Shown here piece after piece: positions 56,835-64,000 of a stretch of 64,000 nt of DNA. How positions within the stretch are numbered: position 1 is the stretch's first letter; the number at the start of each line of letters is the position of its first letter. The notes under the pieces were generated by a model. It was not told where the DNA came from, searched no databases, and worked only from the letters and a program-made list of their open reading frames with translations. Source of the DNA: Lentimonas sp. CC4 (GTDB lineage Bacteria > Verrucomicrobiota > Verrucomicrobiia > Opitutales > Coraliomargaritaceae); contig NZ_CACVBO010000001.1 of NCBI RefSeq assembly GCF_902728235.1, positions 1,116,001 to 1,180,000 on the forward strand, written 5' to 3'. Made by a program: the position numbers and the translations under genes.

Positions 56835-57974
56835 ATGTTTTTACATTTGATTTTTAATGAGTCTAAATTTCCTCAGCGAATAAAAATGCGTTTTGAGCGA
56901 GTATCGCCAAACCAGCATTGCTATGTTGTCTTGAGACACCCAGGCACTAAGTCCGTCGCGGGAGATGATTTTCAGTCAGTCTGTAATCCCGAAGAATTAG
57001 CGGTGATTGTTGGGGCTCGAAATGATTGGGAGGGGGTCATTCTAAATGGTATGCTGGCGCACTTGGCCGCGTATCTCGGTGTGCTACCCCCTGATGTCAA
57101 ATGCGCCTACTATCTTTGGGGCTTTGAGGCTTATGGCCTCCTTCAATCGTCCCCGACATATTTACTTCTTCCACGAACTGCGCAGTTAACTTTGACTCTA
57201 AAAGCCCGTTTACGATGGTTGGTTTATGGACTATTGGGCCGTCGCCGTCGCTTGAGGATCTGCGCTAAAGCTGTCGCAACTCGTATTGACGTTGCATTGT
57301 TTCCTATCCATGAAGAATTGGAAATGTTGAAGCAAAAACGACTGATTCATGCCAATACCAAATGTATTACCGGAATGGTCGGGATGGGGATGGATCAAGC
57401 CATCGAAATTGGTAAGCGAGGTTCATTGGGAGAATCGATATTACTCGGGAATTCATCCGCAGTGACGAATAACCATATTGACCTGTTTTACGATATATAT
57501 GAAAATGTGAAATTGGAAGAAGGTCAACAGATCATTGTTCCTTTAAATTATGGCTCAACGAAGGAATATCGTGATGCCGTGATACAAGCTGGACATGAGC
57601 TGTTTGGTGATCAATTTGTTCCGATCACGGAATTCATGGCATTGGATGACTATCATGAGCTCTTGATGCAGTGTGGACATGTGTTTATGAATCATTGCCG
57701 ACAGCAAGCTCTTGGGAATACCCTCATGACTCTATCGATGGGTGCGACTGTTTATTTGAGGCCAGAGAGCACTGTCTCAATTGCATTAAAGCGCCTAGGG
57801 TTTCATTTTTGCGATATCAAAGGTATTGTGGGCGCAGGTTCAAAAAAACGTAGATTACTCAGTATTAGTGATGATTGCGCTCTCGAGAACAAAGAACTCG
57901 TTCAACGGCACTTTAGCGTCGAACTTAGTTTACAGCGGACAGTTGAATTACTGGATTTCATGAGGCAATCATAG
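56835..57974 (+). CDS. WecF-like (GT56) dTDP-4-amino-sugar transferase
   Basis: A 379-residue protein. The block SILLGNSSAVTNNHIDLFYDI and the later VPLNYGSTKEYRDAVIQAGHELFGDQFVPITEFMALDDYHELLMQCGHVFMNHCRQQALGNTL closely follow the GT56 family, whose founding member WecF moves Fuc4NAc from dTDP-Fuc4NAc to the enterobacterial common antigen lipid. Donor use of the dTDP-4-amino sugar made by the preceding genes is a natural inference. The N-terminus MFLHLIFNESKF also fits. Confidence 0.85.
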   Translation: MFLHLIFNESKFPQRIKMRFERVSPNQHCYVVLRHPGTKSVAGDDFQSVCNPEELAVIVGARNDWEGVILNGMLAHLAAYLGVLPPDVKCAYYLWGFEAYGLLQSSPTYLLLPRTAQLTLTLKARLRWLVYGLLGRRRRLRICAKAVATRIDVALFPIHEELEMLKQKRLIHANTKCITGMVGMGMDQAIEIGKRGSLGESILLGNSSAVTNNHIDLFYDIYENVKLEEGQQIIVPLNYGSTKEYRDAVIQAGHELFGDQFVPITEFMALDDYHELLMQCGHVFMNHCRQQALGNTLMTLSMGATVYLRPESTVSIALKRLGFHFCDIKGIVGAGSKKRRLLSISDDCALENKELVQRHFSVELSLQRTVELLDFMRQS

Positions 57975-58227
57975 CTGGGGTGATGATGGATTACGTGTCC
58001 GTGATGGTATCGATTAGAAGGGTAGTGAAATTAGATTAAAAACGATTTATTTTGAGGTATGTATCGTTGAGTTCATAGAGACACTACGGTCTGGTTGCAG
58101 TTTCGGGGAACTGTAATGTGTTTTTAATTGGTAGTAAGCCAGTTCTACCACATTCGCGATCGAGTTGTGTCATGATAATTTTAGTTTGTGCTTCGTCCTT
58201 ATTTCGGGATCTTCAGATTTATAGCGT
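57975..58227. other. Intergenic 250 bp, AT-rich, no gene seen
   Basis: This gap inside the polysaccharide locus has none of the word arrays or hairpins seen to the left. It may hold a promoter for the downstream glycosyltransferase genes, but no clear boxes were assigned. Confidence 0.4.
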
Positions 58228-59364
58228 ATGAGTTTACCAGTAATAGTAGTCGCGGGATACAATCGACCTGGTTCTTTAAGCCGACTTTTGAGCATGTTAA
58301 ATTATGCCTTTTATCCATCTGGAGGGGTGAGATTGGTGATCTCAATTGATGGTGGCGGCAGTGATACTGTCTGTCAGTTGGCTGCCGATTTTGAATGGAA
58401 GCATGGAGAAAAGGAAGTGATTCTTCACCCTGCAAATATGGGGCTGCGGAAGCATATTCTGAGTTGTGGAGATCTAACGAAAAAATACGGAGAGATTATC
58501 ATGCTTGAGGATGATATTGGGGTTTCGCGGTATTTCTATGAATACGTATTGTGCTCACTTCGTCAGTTTTCTGATTCTAAAGTAGTGGCTGGCATTTCTT
58601 TATATAAGCATGCAATCAATGTAAATTGCGGTGCTCGGTTTGAACCGGTGAGTAATGGTGTTGACTATTTCTACATGCAGTTTCCGCAGTCGTGGGGGCA
58701 AGTGTGGACATGTCAGCAATGGGAGTCATTTCGAGCTTGGTATGATATCGACGCCAATCATACAAAGGACTTAGATATTCCAGAGTATGTATCTAGGTGG
58801 CCTGAATGCTCATGGCTTAAGTATTACCTTAAATACATGGTAGATGAGTCACTCTTCTTTGTGTATCCTAATGTCTCTTATTCGACTAATTTTAATGACA
58901 CTGGGACAAATGTCGGGCGGGCTAATAATACATACCAACTTCCGCTGGCGGAATGCTGCTTACCTATGACGTTGGATGACTCGCAGGCGCTTTACTATGA
59001 TGTATATTTCGAAATGACAGTGGAGTCTTTATCGAAGTTGGACGCCCCACTGGCACAAAATGTAGATGTTATGGATTTGTTCGGTTGTCGTGACTTAACG
59101 AGATACCCACCAGAAGCGTCTATTTTAACTGTTCGGGAGTGTATTGATGTATCTGCAACTTATGCGTTGCGACTGAGGCCTCGTGTGATGAATTTACTTC
59201 TGAAGTGCGAGGGGGATGGTATTTCGTTGGGGCAGGTATCTGGAGTTCGAGAGACAAATGGAGTGTTACGTGATTTTATGTATGATTTGCGATGGCTTGG
59301 TGGCAGGAGAATGATTCCCGTTATCTACAATTTAATTGTTCAGAGGCTACTGCGATGGTGGTAA
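58228..59364 (+). CDS. Glycosyltransferase with GT-A fold (GT2/GT13-like)
   Basis: A 378-residue protein: LPVIVVAGYNRPGSLSRLLSML, RLVISIDGGGSDTVCQLA, NMGLRKHILSCGDLT and IIMLEDDIGVSRYFYEYVL, where E-D-D is the metal site. The pattern resembles GT2 and eukaryotic GnT-I-like enzymes that add GlcNAc. The residues after 250 are not recognised. The gene overlaps the downstream acetyltransferase by 10 bp. Confidence 0.85.
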   Translation: MSLPVIVVAGYNRPGSLSRLLSMLNYAFYPSGGVRLVISIDGGGSDTVCQLAADFEWKHGEKEVILHPANMGLRKHILSCGDLTKKYGEIIMLEDDIGVSRYFYEYVLCSLRQFSDSKVVAGISLYKHAINVNCGARFEPVSNGVDYFYMQFPQSWGQVWTCQQWESFRAWYDIDANHTKDLDIPEYVSRWPECSWLKYYLKYMVDESLFFVYPNVSYSTNFNDTGTNVGRANNTYQLPLAECCLPMTLDDSQALYYDVYFEMTVESLSKLDAPLAQNVDVMDLFGCRDLTRYPPEASILTVRECIDVSATYALRLRPRVMNLLLKCEGDGISLGQVSGVRETNGVLRDFMYDLRWLGGRRMIPVIYNLIVQRLLRWW

Positions 59365-60023
59365 ATTATATAAGACGATACCTGTCTGATCCCAGATTAG
59401 TAATAGAGGATCGAAAGAAGCATGTGAAGCTCTGCTTCTCTTCTAATGCATTTAAGGCGATCTTCGAAGGTCGTAGCAAAATCTATCCGCTTGCAAATGT
59501 CAGAAGCTCTAAGATCGGTTTTGGTTCGTATATAGGCCCACGTAGCTTTCTCCCTAGTAGTCATATTGGGCGTTATTGCTCTATTGGTCCAGATGTCATG
59601 CTGCTTCCTGGGACGCATCCATTGGATGGCCGTTTATCAACGCATCCATGTTTTTATTCAAAGATGGGGCAATCGGGTTTTACTTATGCTGACAAGCAAC
59701 TGTTTGAGGAATTTAGTTATGTGGATGACGAGAGATCCTATTATCTGGAAGTTGGCAATGATGTGTGGATCGGTGCGCGTGCCATTATTGTTGGAGGCGT
59801 GCGAATTGGGCACGGTGCAGTCATTGGGGCAGGAGCTATCGTGAATAAGAATGTGGATGATTATTCAATAGTAGCTGGTGTGCCAGCAAAGCATATTCGG
59901 TATCGTTTTTCAGAGAGTAAGCGTGGGCGACTTTTGGCGGAAAAGTGGTGGGAAAATGATGAGAAGTGGATACGTGAAAATTTGGATAGATTTGAACCAA
60001 ACAATGGAGATTTAGATTCGTAG
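59355..60023 (+). CDS. CatB-like hexapeptide acetyltransferase
   Basis: A 222-residue left-handed beta-helix enzyme: SKIGFGSYIGPRSFLPSSHIGRYCSIGPDVMLLPGTHPLDG, YYLEVGNDVWIGARAIIVGGVRIGHGAVIGAGAIVNKNVDDYSIVAGVPAKHIRYRF. The catalytic His is probably H88 in GTHPLDGRLSTHP. It should O- or N-acetylate a sugar of the polymer. ATG 59355 (MVVNYIRRYLSD) is chosen; an in-frame start 21 codons upstream lies deep in the previous gene. Confidence 0.87.
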   Translation: MVVNYIRRYLSDPRLVIEDRKKHVKLCFSSNAFKAIFEGRSKIYPLANVRSSKIGFGSYIGPRSFLPSSHIGRYCSIGPDVMLLPGTHPLDGRLSTHPCFYSKMGQSGFTYADKQLFEEFSYVDDERSYYLEVGNDVWIGARAIIVGGVRIGHGAVIGAGAIVNKNVDDYSIVAGVPAKHIRYRFSESKRGRLLAEKWWENDEKWIRENLDRFEPNNGDLDS

Positions 60024-60057
60024 TGCTATTTGCATCTCTGAGTGAATTATTTGTTAT

Positions 60058-61326
60058 ATGATCAAGAAATTTTTAATTGCGATATTTTGTCTGAGCCTGC
60101 CGTTTACGGATGCTTATATCATACATCCGTATCTCCCATGGCCTTTAATTATCTCATTGTTCATGATATTTCCTTACACTGTCTTTGATGGTCAACGTAA
60201 GGGGAAGATGTTTGAGGGGTATGACGGTCTGCTGGTTGTGGGGTGGGCTTTTGGTATCTTGGCGATTGTGTTCAGCCCAGTCGATTTTAGGTATAATAAT
60301 GTTTCGCACACATTGGTTCTGCCCGTGGTATTGTTGGGTTACTTGTTCATCCCATTGAGGCTGATTAGCGACGAGAAAGATGTGAGCTTCCTTGTGCGGA
60401 TGTTTGCGTTTATGCTACTCTGGTATGGCGTGTTTATCGTTCTGGAATATATTTCTAGGAATTATTTTGGTGGATTTTATTTTAACTCTATACCGCATAA
60501 GTCAGATCTCCGAAACATGGTGGGACGCGGCTGGTCTGGTTGGGGGGATGTGAAGGAATTCTATCGGCCCCGTGGCTTATCAGAAGAGTCGGGACATAGT
60601 TCATTGATTTTTGAGCTTGGCATGCCAGTGATGCTATATGTGAGCTCAACAGGTATTGTTAAGTCTGTTTATGCATATCTGATTGCTGCGCTATGTGCGA
60701 TTGCGGTATTCATCTTGGGGAGTTCGATTGGAATGATCACAGCGCCTATATCAATTGTCATTATTTGTATTATCACTCGCAAGTTAAAGCTACTGATCTC
60801 GGTTTGCCTTCTTGGTGCTATTGCTCTGCTCATTGCAAACTTTGCATTTGACGGCTATTTAGAGATGGTCATCAAACGAATGTTTGCGAAGGCGACAACG
60901 ATGCTGACCGGAGACGGAGATATCGGTAGTGGTTTAGAGCGACGACAAGCATACATAAATACTTTTGGATTAATCACGAATTACCCGTTTGGAGTCGGCT
61001 GGGGGACTACATCTATCATGGGTAAAGTGGGCTATAGTAAGGACTCTGTGATTATGTATATGGGACTGCTTAGTTTGTATTCTGAGTGGCTGGTTGCGGT
61101 TGGAGTTTTGGGTGCCAGTGTTTTCCTAGTTTACTTATTCAAATTGCTTGGTGTCGTCCGTAAATGTGGCAGCTACCTATTACTTGCTGGATTGATGGCT
61201 CTTCTTTTACACTACGTTATTATATCTAATTATTGGTATCCGTATTTATGGATTTCTGTCTTATTTATACGTTTGTTTGCAAGGTTCCCTGTTCAAGGAG
61301 GGCCTCGCTGGGCACATCTGAATTAA
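60058..61326 (+). CDS. wzy: O-antigen polymerase/ligase-like membrane protein
   Basis: A 422-residue protein with about 11 helices and a large periplasmic loop between helices near residues 145-185 and again near 275-330, with ERRQAYINTFGLITNYPFGVGWGTT, the loop motif of Wzy/O-antigen ligase proteins. FYRPRGLSEESGHSS is also in a loop. The family is poorly conserved; polymerase is likelier than ligase within this cluster. Confidence 0.75.
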   Translation: MIKKFLIAIFCLSLPFTDAYIIHPYLPWPLIISLFMIFPYTVFDGQRKGKMFEGYDGLLVVGWAFGILAIVFSPVDFRYNNVSHTLVLPVVLLGYLFIPLRLISDEKDVSFLVRMFAFMLLWYGVFIVLEYISRNYFGGFYFNSIPHKSDLRNMVGRGWSGWGDVKEFYRPRGLSEESGHSSLIFELGMPVMLYVSSTGIVKSVYAYLIAALCAIAVFILGSSIGMITAPISIVIICIITRKLKLLISVCLLGAIALLIANFAFDGYLEMVIKRMFAKATTMLTGDGDIGSGLERRQAYINTFGLITNYPFGVGWGTTSIMGKVGYSKDSVIMYMGLLSLYSEWLVAVGVLGASVFLVYLFKLLGVVRKCGSYLLLAGLMALLLHYVIISNYWYPYLWISVLFIRLFARFPVQGGPRWAHLN

Positions 61327-61331
61327 AAAAT

Positions 61332-61988
61332 ATGAAGGCTTTTCTAGGGATATTTCAAATTGCATGTCAAATTACTCGATTTGTATATCGTGGGTTTTGG
61401 TATAAATTGCTTGGGCCAATTATATTCAGTGGTGTGGGTGTTAAGTTCGGACGTGGCTTGAGAGTGTTAGGCATGCCAATTATCTCAATGTGTGAAAATT
61501 CAGAAATCAGACTGGGAGAGAATGTTAAGGTTTATTCGAATTCTCGCTTCACTCCGCTTGGGGTTTCGCGGCCTTGCATTTTTAGAACGATGGGGCCTGG
61601 GGCGTTGATTGAGGTCGGCTCAAATGTTGGGATGAGTGGTGTGGTCTTATGTTCAAGGGAGAAAATTACTATTGGAGACGATGTTTTACTTGGTTCTGGA
61701 GTTATGATCGTCGATTCTGATTTTCATCCTCTTCTAGCCTGCGAGCGTAACCAACCGGGTGGGGATGATATGCACGCAAAGCATGCACCGGTTGTAGTTG
61801 AGTCGCGCGCCTTTCTTGGGATGAATTCAATAATATTAAAAGGCGTGCACATTGGGGCGGATAGTGTTGTTGCTGCTGGTTCTGTGGTTACCAAGGATGT
61901 TGAACCCGGGACGATCGTTGCAGGGAATCCAGCGGTATTGGTGAAACGGTTAGATCTCAGATCTACAGAACAGTTGAGTCGTTCGTGA
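61332..61988 (+). CDS. WcaF-like hexapeptide acyltransferase
   Basis: A 218-residue left-handed beta-helix protein: SCENSEIRLGENVKVYSNSR-like MCENSEIRLGENVKVYSNSR, VGSNVGMSGVVLCSREKITIGDDVLLGSGVMIVDSDFHPL (catalytic His), and FLGMNSIILKGVHIGADSVVAAGSVVTKDVEPGTIVAGNPA. It acetylates a polymer sugar. ATG 61332 is chosen; upstream in-frame codons lie inside the polymerase gene. The stop TGA overlaps the next GTG. Confidence 0.87.
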   Translation: MKAFLGIFQIACQITRFVYRGFWYKLLGPIIFSGVGVKFGRGLRVLGMPIISMCENSEIRLGENVKVYSNSRFTPLGVSRPCIFRTMGPGALIEVGSNVGMSGVVLCSREKITIGDDVLLGSGVMIVDSDFHPLLACERNQPGGDDMHAKHAPVVVESRAFLGMNSIILKGVHIGADSVVAAGSVVTKDVEPGTIVAGNPAVLVKRLDLRSTEQLSRS

Positions 61989-62716
61989 TTACAGTAATAA
62001 CAGTCTGTTTTAATGATTTCGAGGGGTTGAGTCGGACAGTTGATTCTGTCATTGCACAGCGGAAGTTGTGTGAATTGCAGCATATTATCGTGGATGGAGC
62101 ATCGACTGATGGAACTCGCCAGTATTTAGAGTGCGCTAGTGAGGAAGGTCGAATCGATGGTTATGTTAGTGAGTCGGATCGTGGAATATATGATGCGATG
62201 AATAAGGGATTTTCAAATGCGCAAGGGGAGTGGCTTCACTTTTTGAATGCAGGTGATATCTATGCGTCTGATGATGCATTGTCTGTTGCGCTATCCAGAT
62301 TACGGAAAGGTGTGCTGAACTATTTTGACTTATATCAGTGGTCGTTGAAAAGCGATGGGTATGAGACGAAGGCATTTATCTATGATCGTGAACGTTTGAA
62401 TGTCGGTTGTTATCTCATGCAGCCTGCAACGATTCTACATCGTGATCAGGTGGCTGAGGTGGGGGCCTTCTCCCTCGAGTATTCAATTGCAGGCGACTAT
62501 GATTATTTGCTTCGTCTCTTAAAGAAATTTCCTGCTTTGCGTCATGATTACGTGCTCACAAAAATGGAGCCTGGAGGTGTCTCAGATGTTAACTATGTCG
62601 AGAGTTTTCGGCAATTTCGTAAGGTTTCTGTTCGGCATGGATTTCCAGTATGGAAAGCATACGTCATCTACATATTAAAAGTCGTCAATTCGACAGTGAA
62701 AAGATTACTTAAATGA
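61985..62716 (+). CDS. Family 2 glycosyltransferase (WcaA/WfgS-like)
   Basis: A 243-residue GT-A enzyme: ITVITVCFNDFEGLSRTVDSVI, HIIVDGASTDGTRQYLE, GIYDAMNKGFSNAQGEWLHFLNAGD (the D-A-M-N-K-G and N-A-G-D blocks are typical of this GT2 subgroup). It starts with a GTG that overlaps the previous stop codon, and its own stop overlaps the next ATG, so three genes are translationally coupled. Confidence 0.92.
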   Translation: MITVITVCFNDFEGLSRTVDSVIAQRKLCELQHIIVDGASTDGTRQYLECASEEGRIDGYVSESDRGIYDAMNKGFSNAQGEWLHFLNAGDIYASDDALSVALSRLRKGVLNYFDLYQWSLKSDGYETKAFIYDRERLNVGCYLMQPATILHRDQVAEVGAFSLEYSIAGDYDYLLRLLKKFPALRHDYVLTKMEPGGVSDVNYVESFRQFRKVSVRHGFPVWKAYVIYILKVVNSTVKRLLK

Positions 62717-63873
62717 TCGTTGGATTTAACCAGGTGTTGAGCTTTAAAGGAATGACGGGGGGCGTTCGCCGTGAGCGTGTCATGCTTCCTTTGGTGATTC
62801 GGAATCTCTTGGAACGCGGAGTGAAGTCTGTCGTGTTCATTGCCTCTGATTGCGACTATTCTGAAGTGCAGCAGTGGTTAGAGGGATCTGGGGTTCATGC
62901 TATTGTGCAGACCCGAATTCCTTCTAATTCGACGTGGAAACGAGTCTTACTTTCGAAGTGTCTATTTTCGGGCTATTTGAAGACGCAACAGGTCGACTTA
63001 TTTGTAGATCTATATTATCCTCTATCTTCGATGCGTGCCAAGACATGTTTTACAGTGCATGACTTACGCTTTATCACGCAACCAGAGACTTATTCACGTT
63101 TCCGACTGATTTTTTTGAAGACTTTGGTTCCTTATACGCTCAAGCGAGTGGATCAAATCGTGGCAGTTTCTGAGTTTACGAAGCAGGATATCGTTGAGAA
63201 TGGCTGGGCGGATCCTTCGAAAGTCGAGGTTGTTTATAACTCATTTGATGCCCGCGCATTTATGAGTGAAGAGAATGCGCTACCTTCAAATGTAGATCAA
63301 TTCTTGGATGGAAGGGACTATTTTCTTTGTGTTGGCCATTTGGAACCTCGAAAGAATTTGAAGCGTATCATTAGTGCTTACTCAAGGTATCGTGCTAAGG
63401 ATGGTCGCAGTATTGCTTTGGTGATCGTTGGCAAGGCCAACGCATCATTCACCACTTTGATTGAAGATGCGCTCGCTGGGACTGAATATGCGAAGGATGT
63501 CTTAGTAACTGGTTTTGTAGAGGATCAATACTTACCTGGCTTGTATCAGAAAGCCGAGTTGTTTTTATTCCCATCCCTACACGAAGGGTTTGGTATCCCG
63601 GTCTTAGAAGCGATGGCGGCGGGGACGCCTGTCATTACATCGAATTCTTCAGCACTTCCTGAAGTCGCAGGCGATGCTGCGTTATTGGTAGACCCTGAGT
63701 CGATCGATGAGCTCGAAGCTGGTATACACCGTATCATGAGTGATTCGGTATTCTTGGCTGATTTAGTCGCTCGTGGTCACGAGAACTTAAAGCGATTTGA
63801 TGATCGTGCGCTATCCGAACGGTTGGCGTCTATTCTGTATTCTATAGTAAATGAAAAAAGTAATCGTATTTAG
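62713..63873 (+). CDS. Family 4 glycosyltransferase (GT-B)
   Basis: A 386-residue GT-B enzyme: TVHDLRFITQPETYSRFR, VDQIVAVSEFTKQDIVENGW, FLCVGHLEPRKNLKRIISAY and LFLFPSLHEGFGIPVLEAMAAGTPVITSNSSALPEVAGDAALLVDP (the E-x7-E nucleotide-sugar site). A retaining mannosyl- or similar transferase is likely. The ATG overlaps the previous stop; the next gene begins 23 bp before its stop. Confidence 0.95.
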   Translation: MIVGFNQVLSFKGMTGGVRRERVMLPLVIRNLLERGVKSVVFIASDCDYSEVQQWLEGSGVHAIVQTRIPSNSTWKRVLLSKCLFSGYLKTQQVDLFVDLYYPLSSMRAKTCFTVHDLRFITQPETYSRFRLIFLKTLVPYTLKRVDQIVAVSEFTKQDIVENGWADPSKVEVVYNSFDARAFMSEENALPSNVDQFLDGRDYFLCVGHLEPRKNLKRIISAYSRYRAKDGRSIALVIVGKANASFTTLIEDALAGTEYAKDVLVTGFVEDQYLPGLYQKAELFLFPSLHEGFGIPVLEAMAAGTPVITSNSSALPEVAGDAALLVDPESIDELEAGIHRIMSDSVFLADLVARGHENLKRFDDRALSERLASILYSIVNEKSNRI

Positions 63874-64000
63874 CGGGAAGTGTGATTCATTCCTCAATTT
63901 TAGGAAGCGTTTGCTTCAGGGGTTTGTTGCGAATGCGGATCACGTTACGGCTTCAGCACCTGACCATGAAGCATCTGAGGTTGAGCAACTGAAGACGCTA
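63851..64000 (+). CDS. Start of another glycosyltransferase-like gene, cut by window edge
   Basis: Fifty codons are visible: MKKVIVFSGKCDSFLNFRKR then LLQGFVANADHVTASAPDHE. This beginning (hydrophobic strand, then F-x-x-F-R) is typical of family 4 glycosyltransferases that cap O-units, but too little is present to be certain. It overlaps the previous gene by 23 bp. Confidence 0.65.
   Translation, partial: MKKVIVFSGKCDSFLNFRKRLLQGFVANADHVTASAPDHEASEVEQLKTL

Overview
The window looks like chromosomal DNA of a marine Verrucomicrobiota bacterium, most likely class Opitutae (Coraliomargarita/Lentimonas-like). This rests on the mix of families: a PEP-CTERM protein, DUF4190 and DUF6172 proteins, an OmcB-like repeat-domain lipoprotein, a eukaryote-type HisA and many four-helix-bundle and repeat elements. 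The placement is inference, since no rRNA or tRNA gene was seen.

Layout. Positions 1-8.2 kb hold one nitrogen-scavenging operon: a type III glutamine synthetase (5' end missing), two DUF1989 paralogues, a biotin-dependent urea/guanidine carboxylase and allophanate hydrolase. The pair of DUF1989 genes fits the guanidine route (guanidine to carboxyguanidine to allophanate to ammonia and CO2) better than urea degradation. 8.4-17.3 kb is housekeeping and envelope genes (gmk, PEP-CTERM protein, HAD phosphatase, C39-like protease, porin-like barrel, TraB/GumN, GT2, two divergent DUF4190 proteins, YkoF-like thiamine binder). 17.8-21.5 kb is a pyruvate dehydrogenase operon (E1 alpha, E1 beta, E2) on the minus strand. 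22-41.6 kb holds valS, a peroxiredoxin-glutaredoxin, gnd, an AbrB-Doc toxin-antitoxin pair, dienelactone hydrolase, the OmcB-like lipoprotein, prfA-prmC, a FecR protein, hisA and a GbsR-type regulator.

From 42.7 kb to the right edge lies a surface-polysaccharide locus. A WecA-like initiating transferase and a nucleotide-sugar epimerase come first, interrupted by an MntA-HepT toxin-antitoxin pair, four-helix-bundle genes and a gene remnant. Then rmlB, rmlA, a VioA-like aminotransferase, MaoC, two CitE-like lyases, a NeuD-like acyltransferase, a Wzx flippase and a WecF-like transferase form a compact run. It can be read as synthesis, unusual N-acylation, flipping and transfer of a dTDP-4-amino-4,6-dideoxyhexose. 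More glycosyltransferases, acetyltransferases and a Wzy/ligase follow.

The most unusual aspect is the repeat landscape. Intergenic spaces are full of (i) arrays of 7-8 bp degenerate 'words', each array with its own word, (ii) 84-100 bp hairpins with conserved ends and a shared core but different arms, in three arrays and as single copies, and (iii) MITE-like inverted repeats. Some of this material lies in frame inside genes: a hairpin end in the guanidine carboxylase, word repeats in the epimerase, and two palindrome-bounded insertions in rmlB. The repeats almost vanish to the right of about 52.4 kb, where the DNA also looks AT-richer, suggesting that the distal polysaccharide genes are a more recent acquisition.
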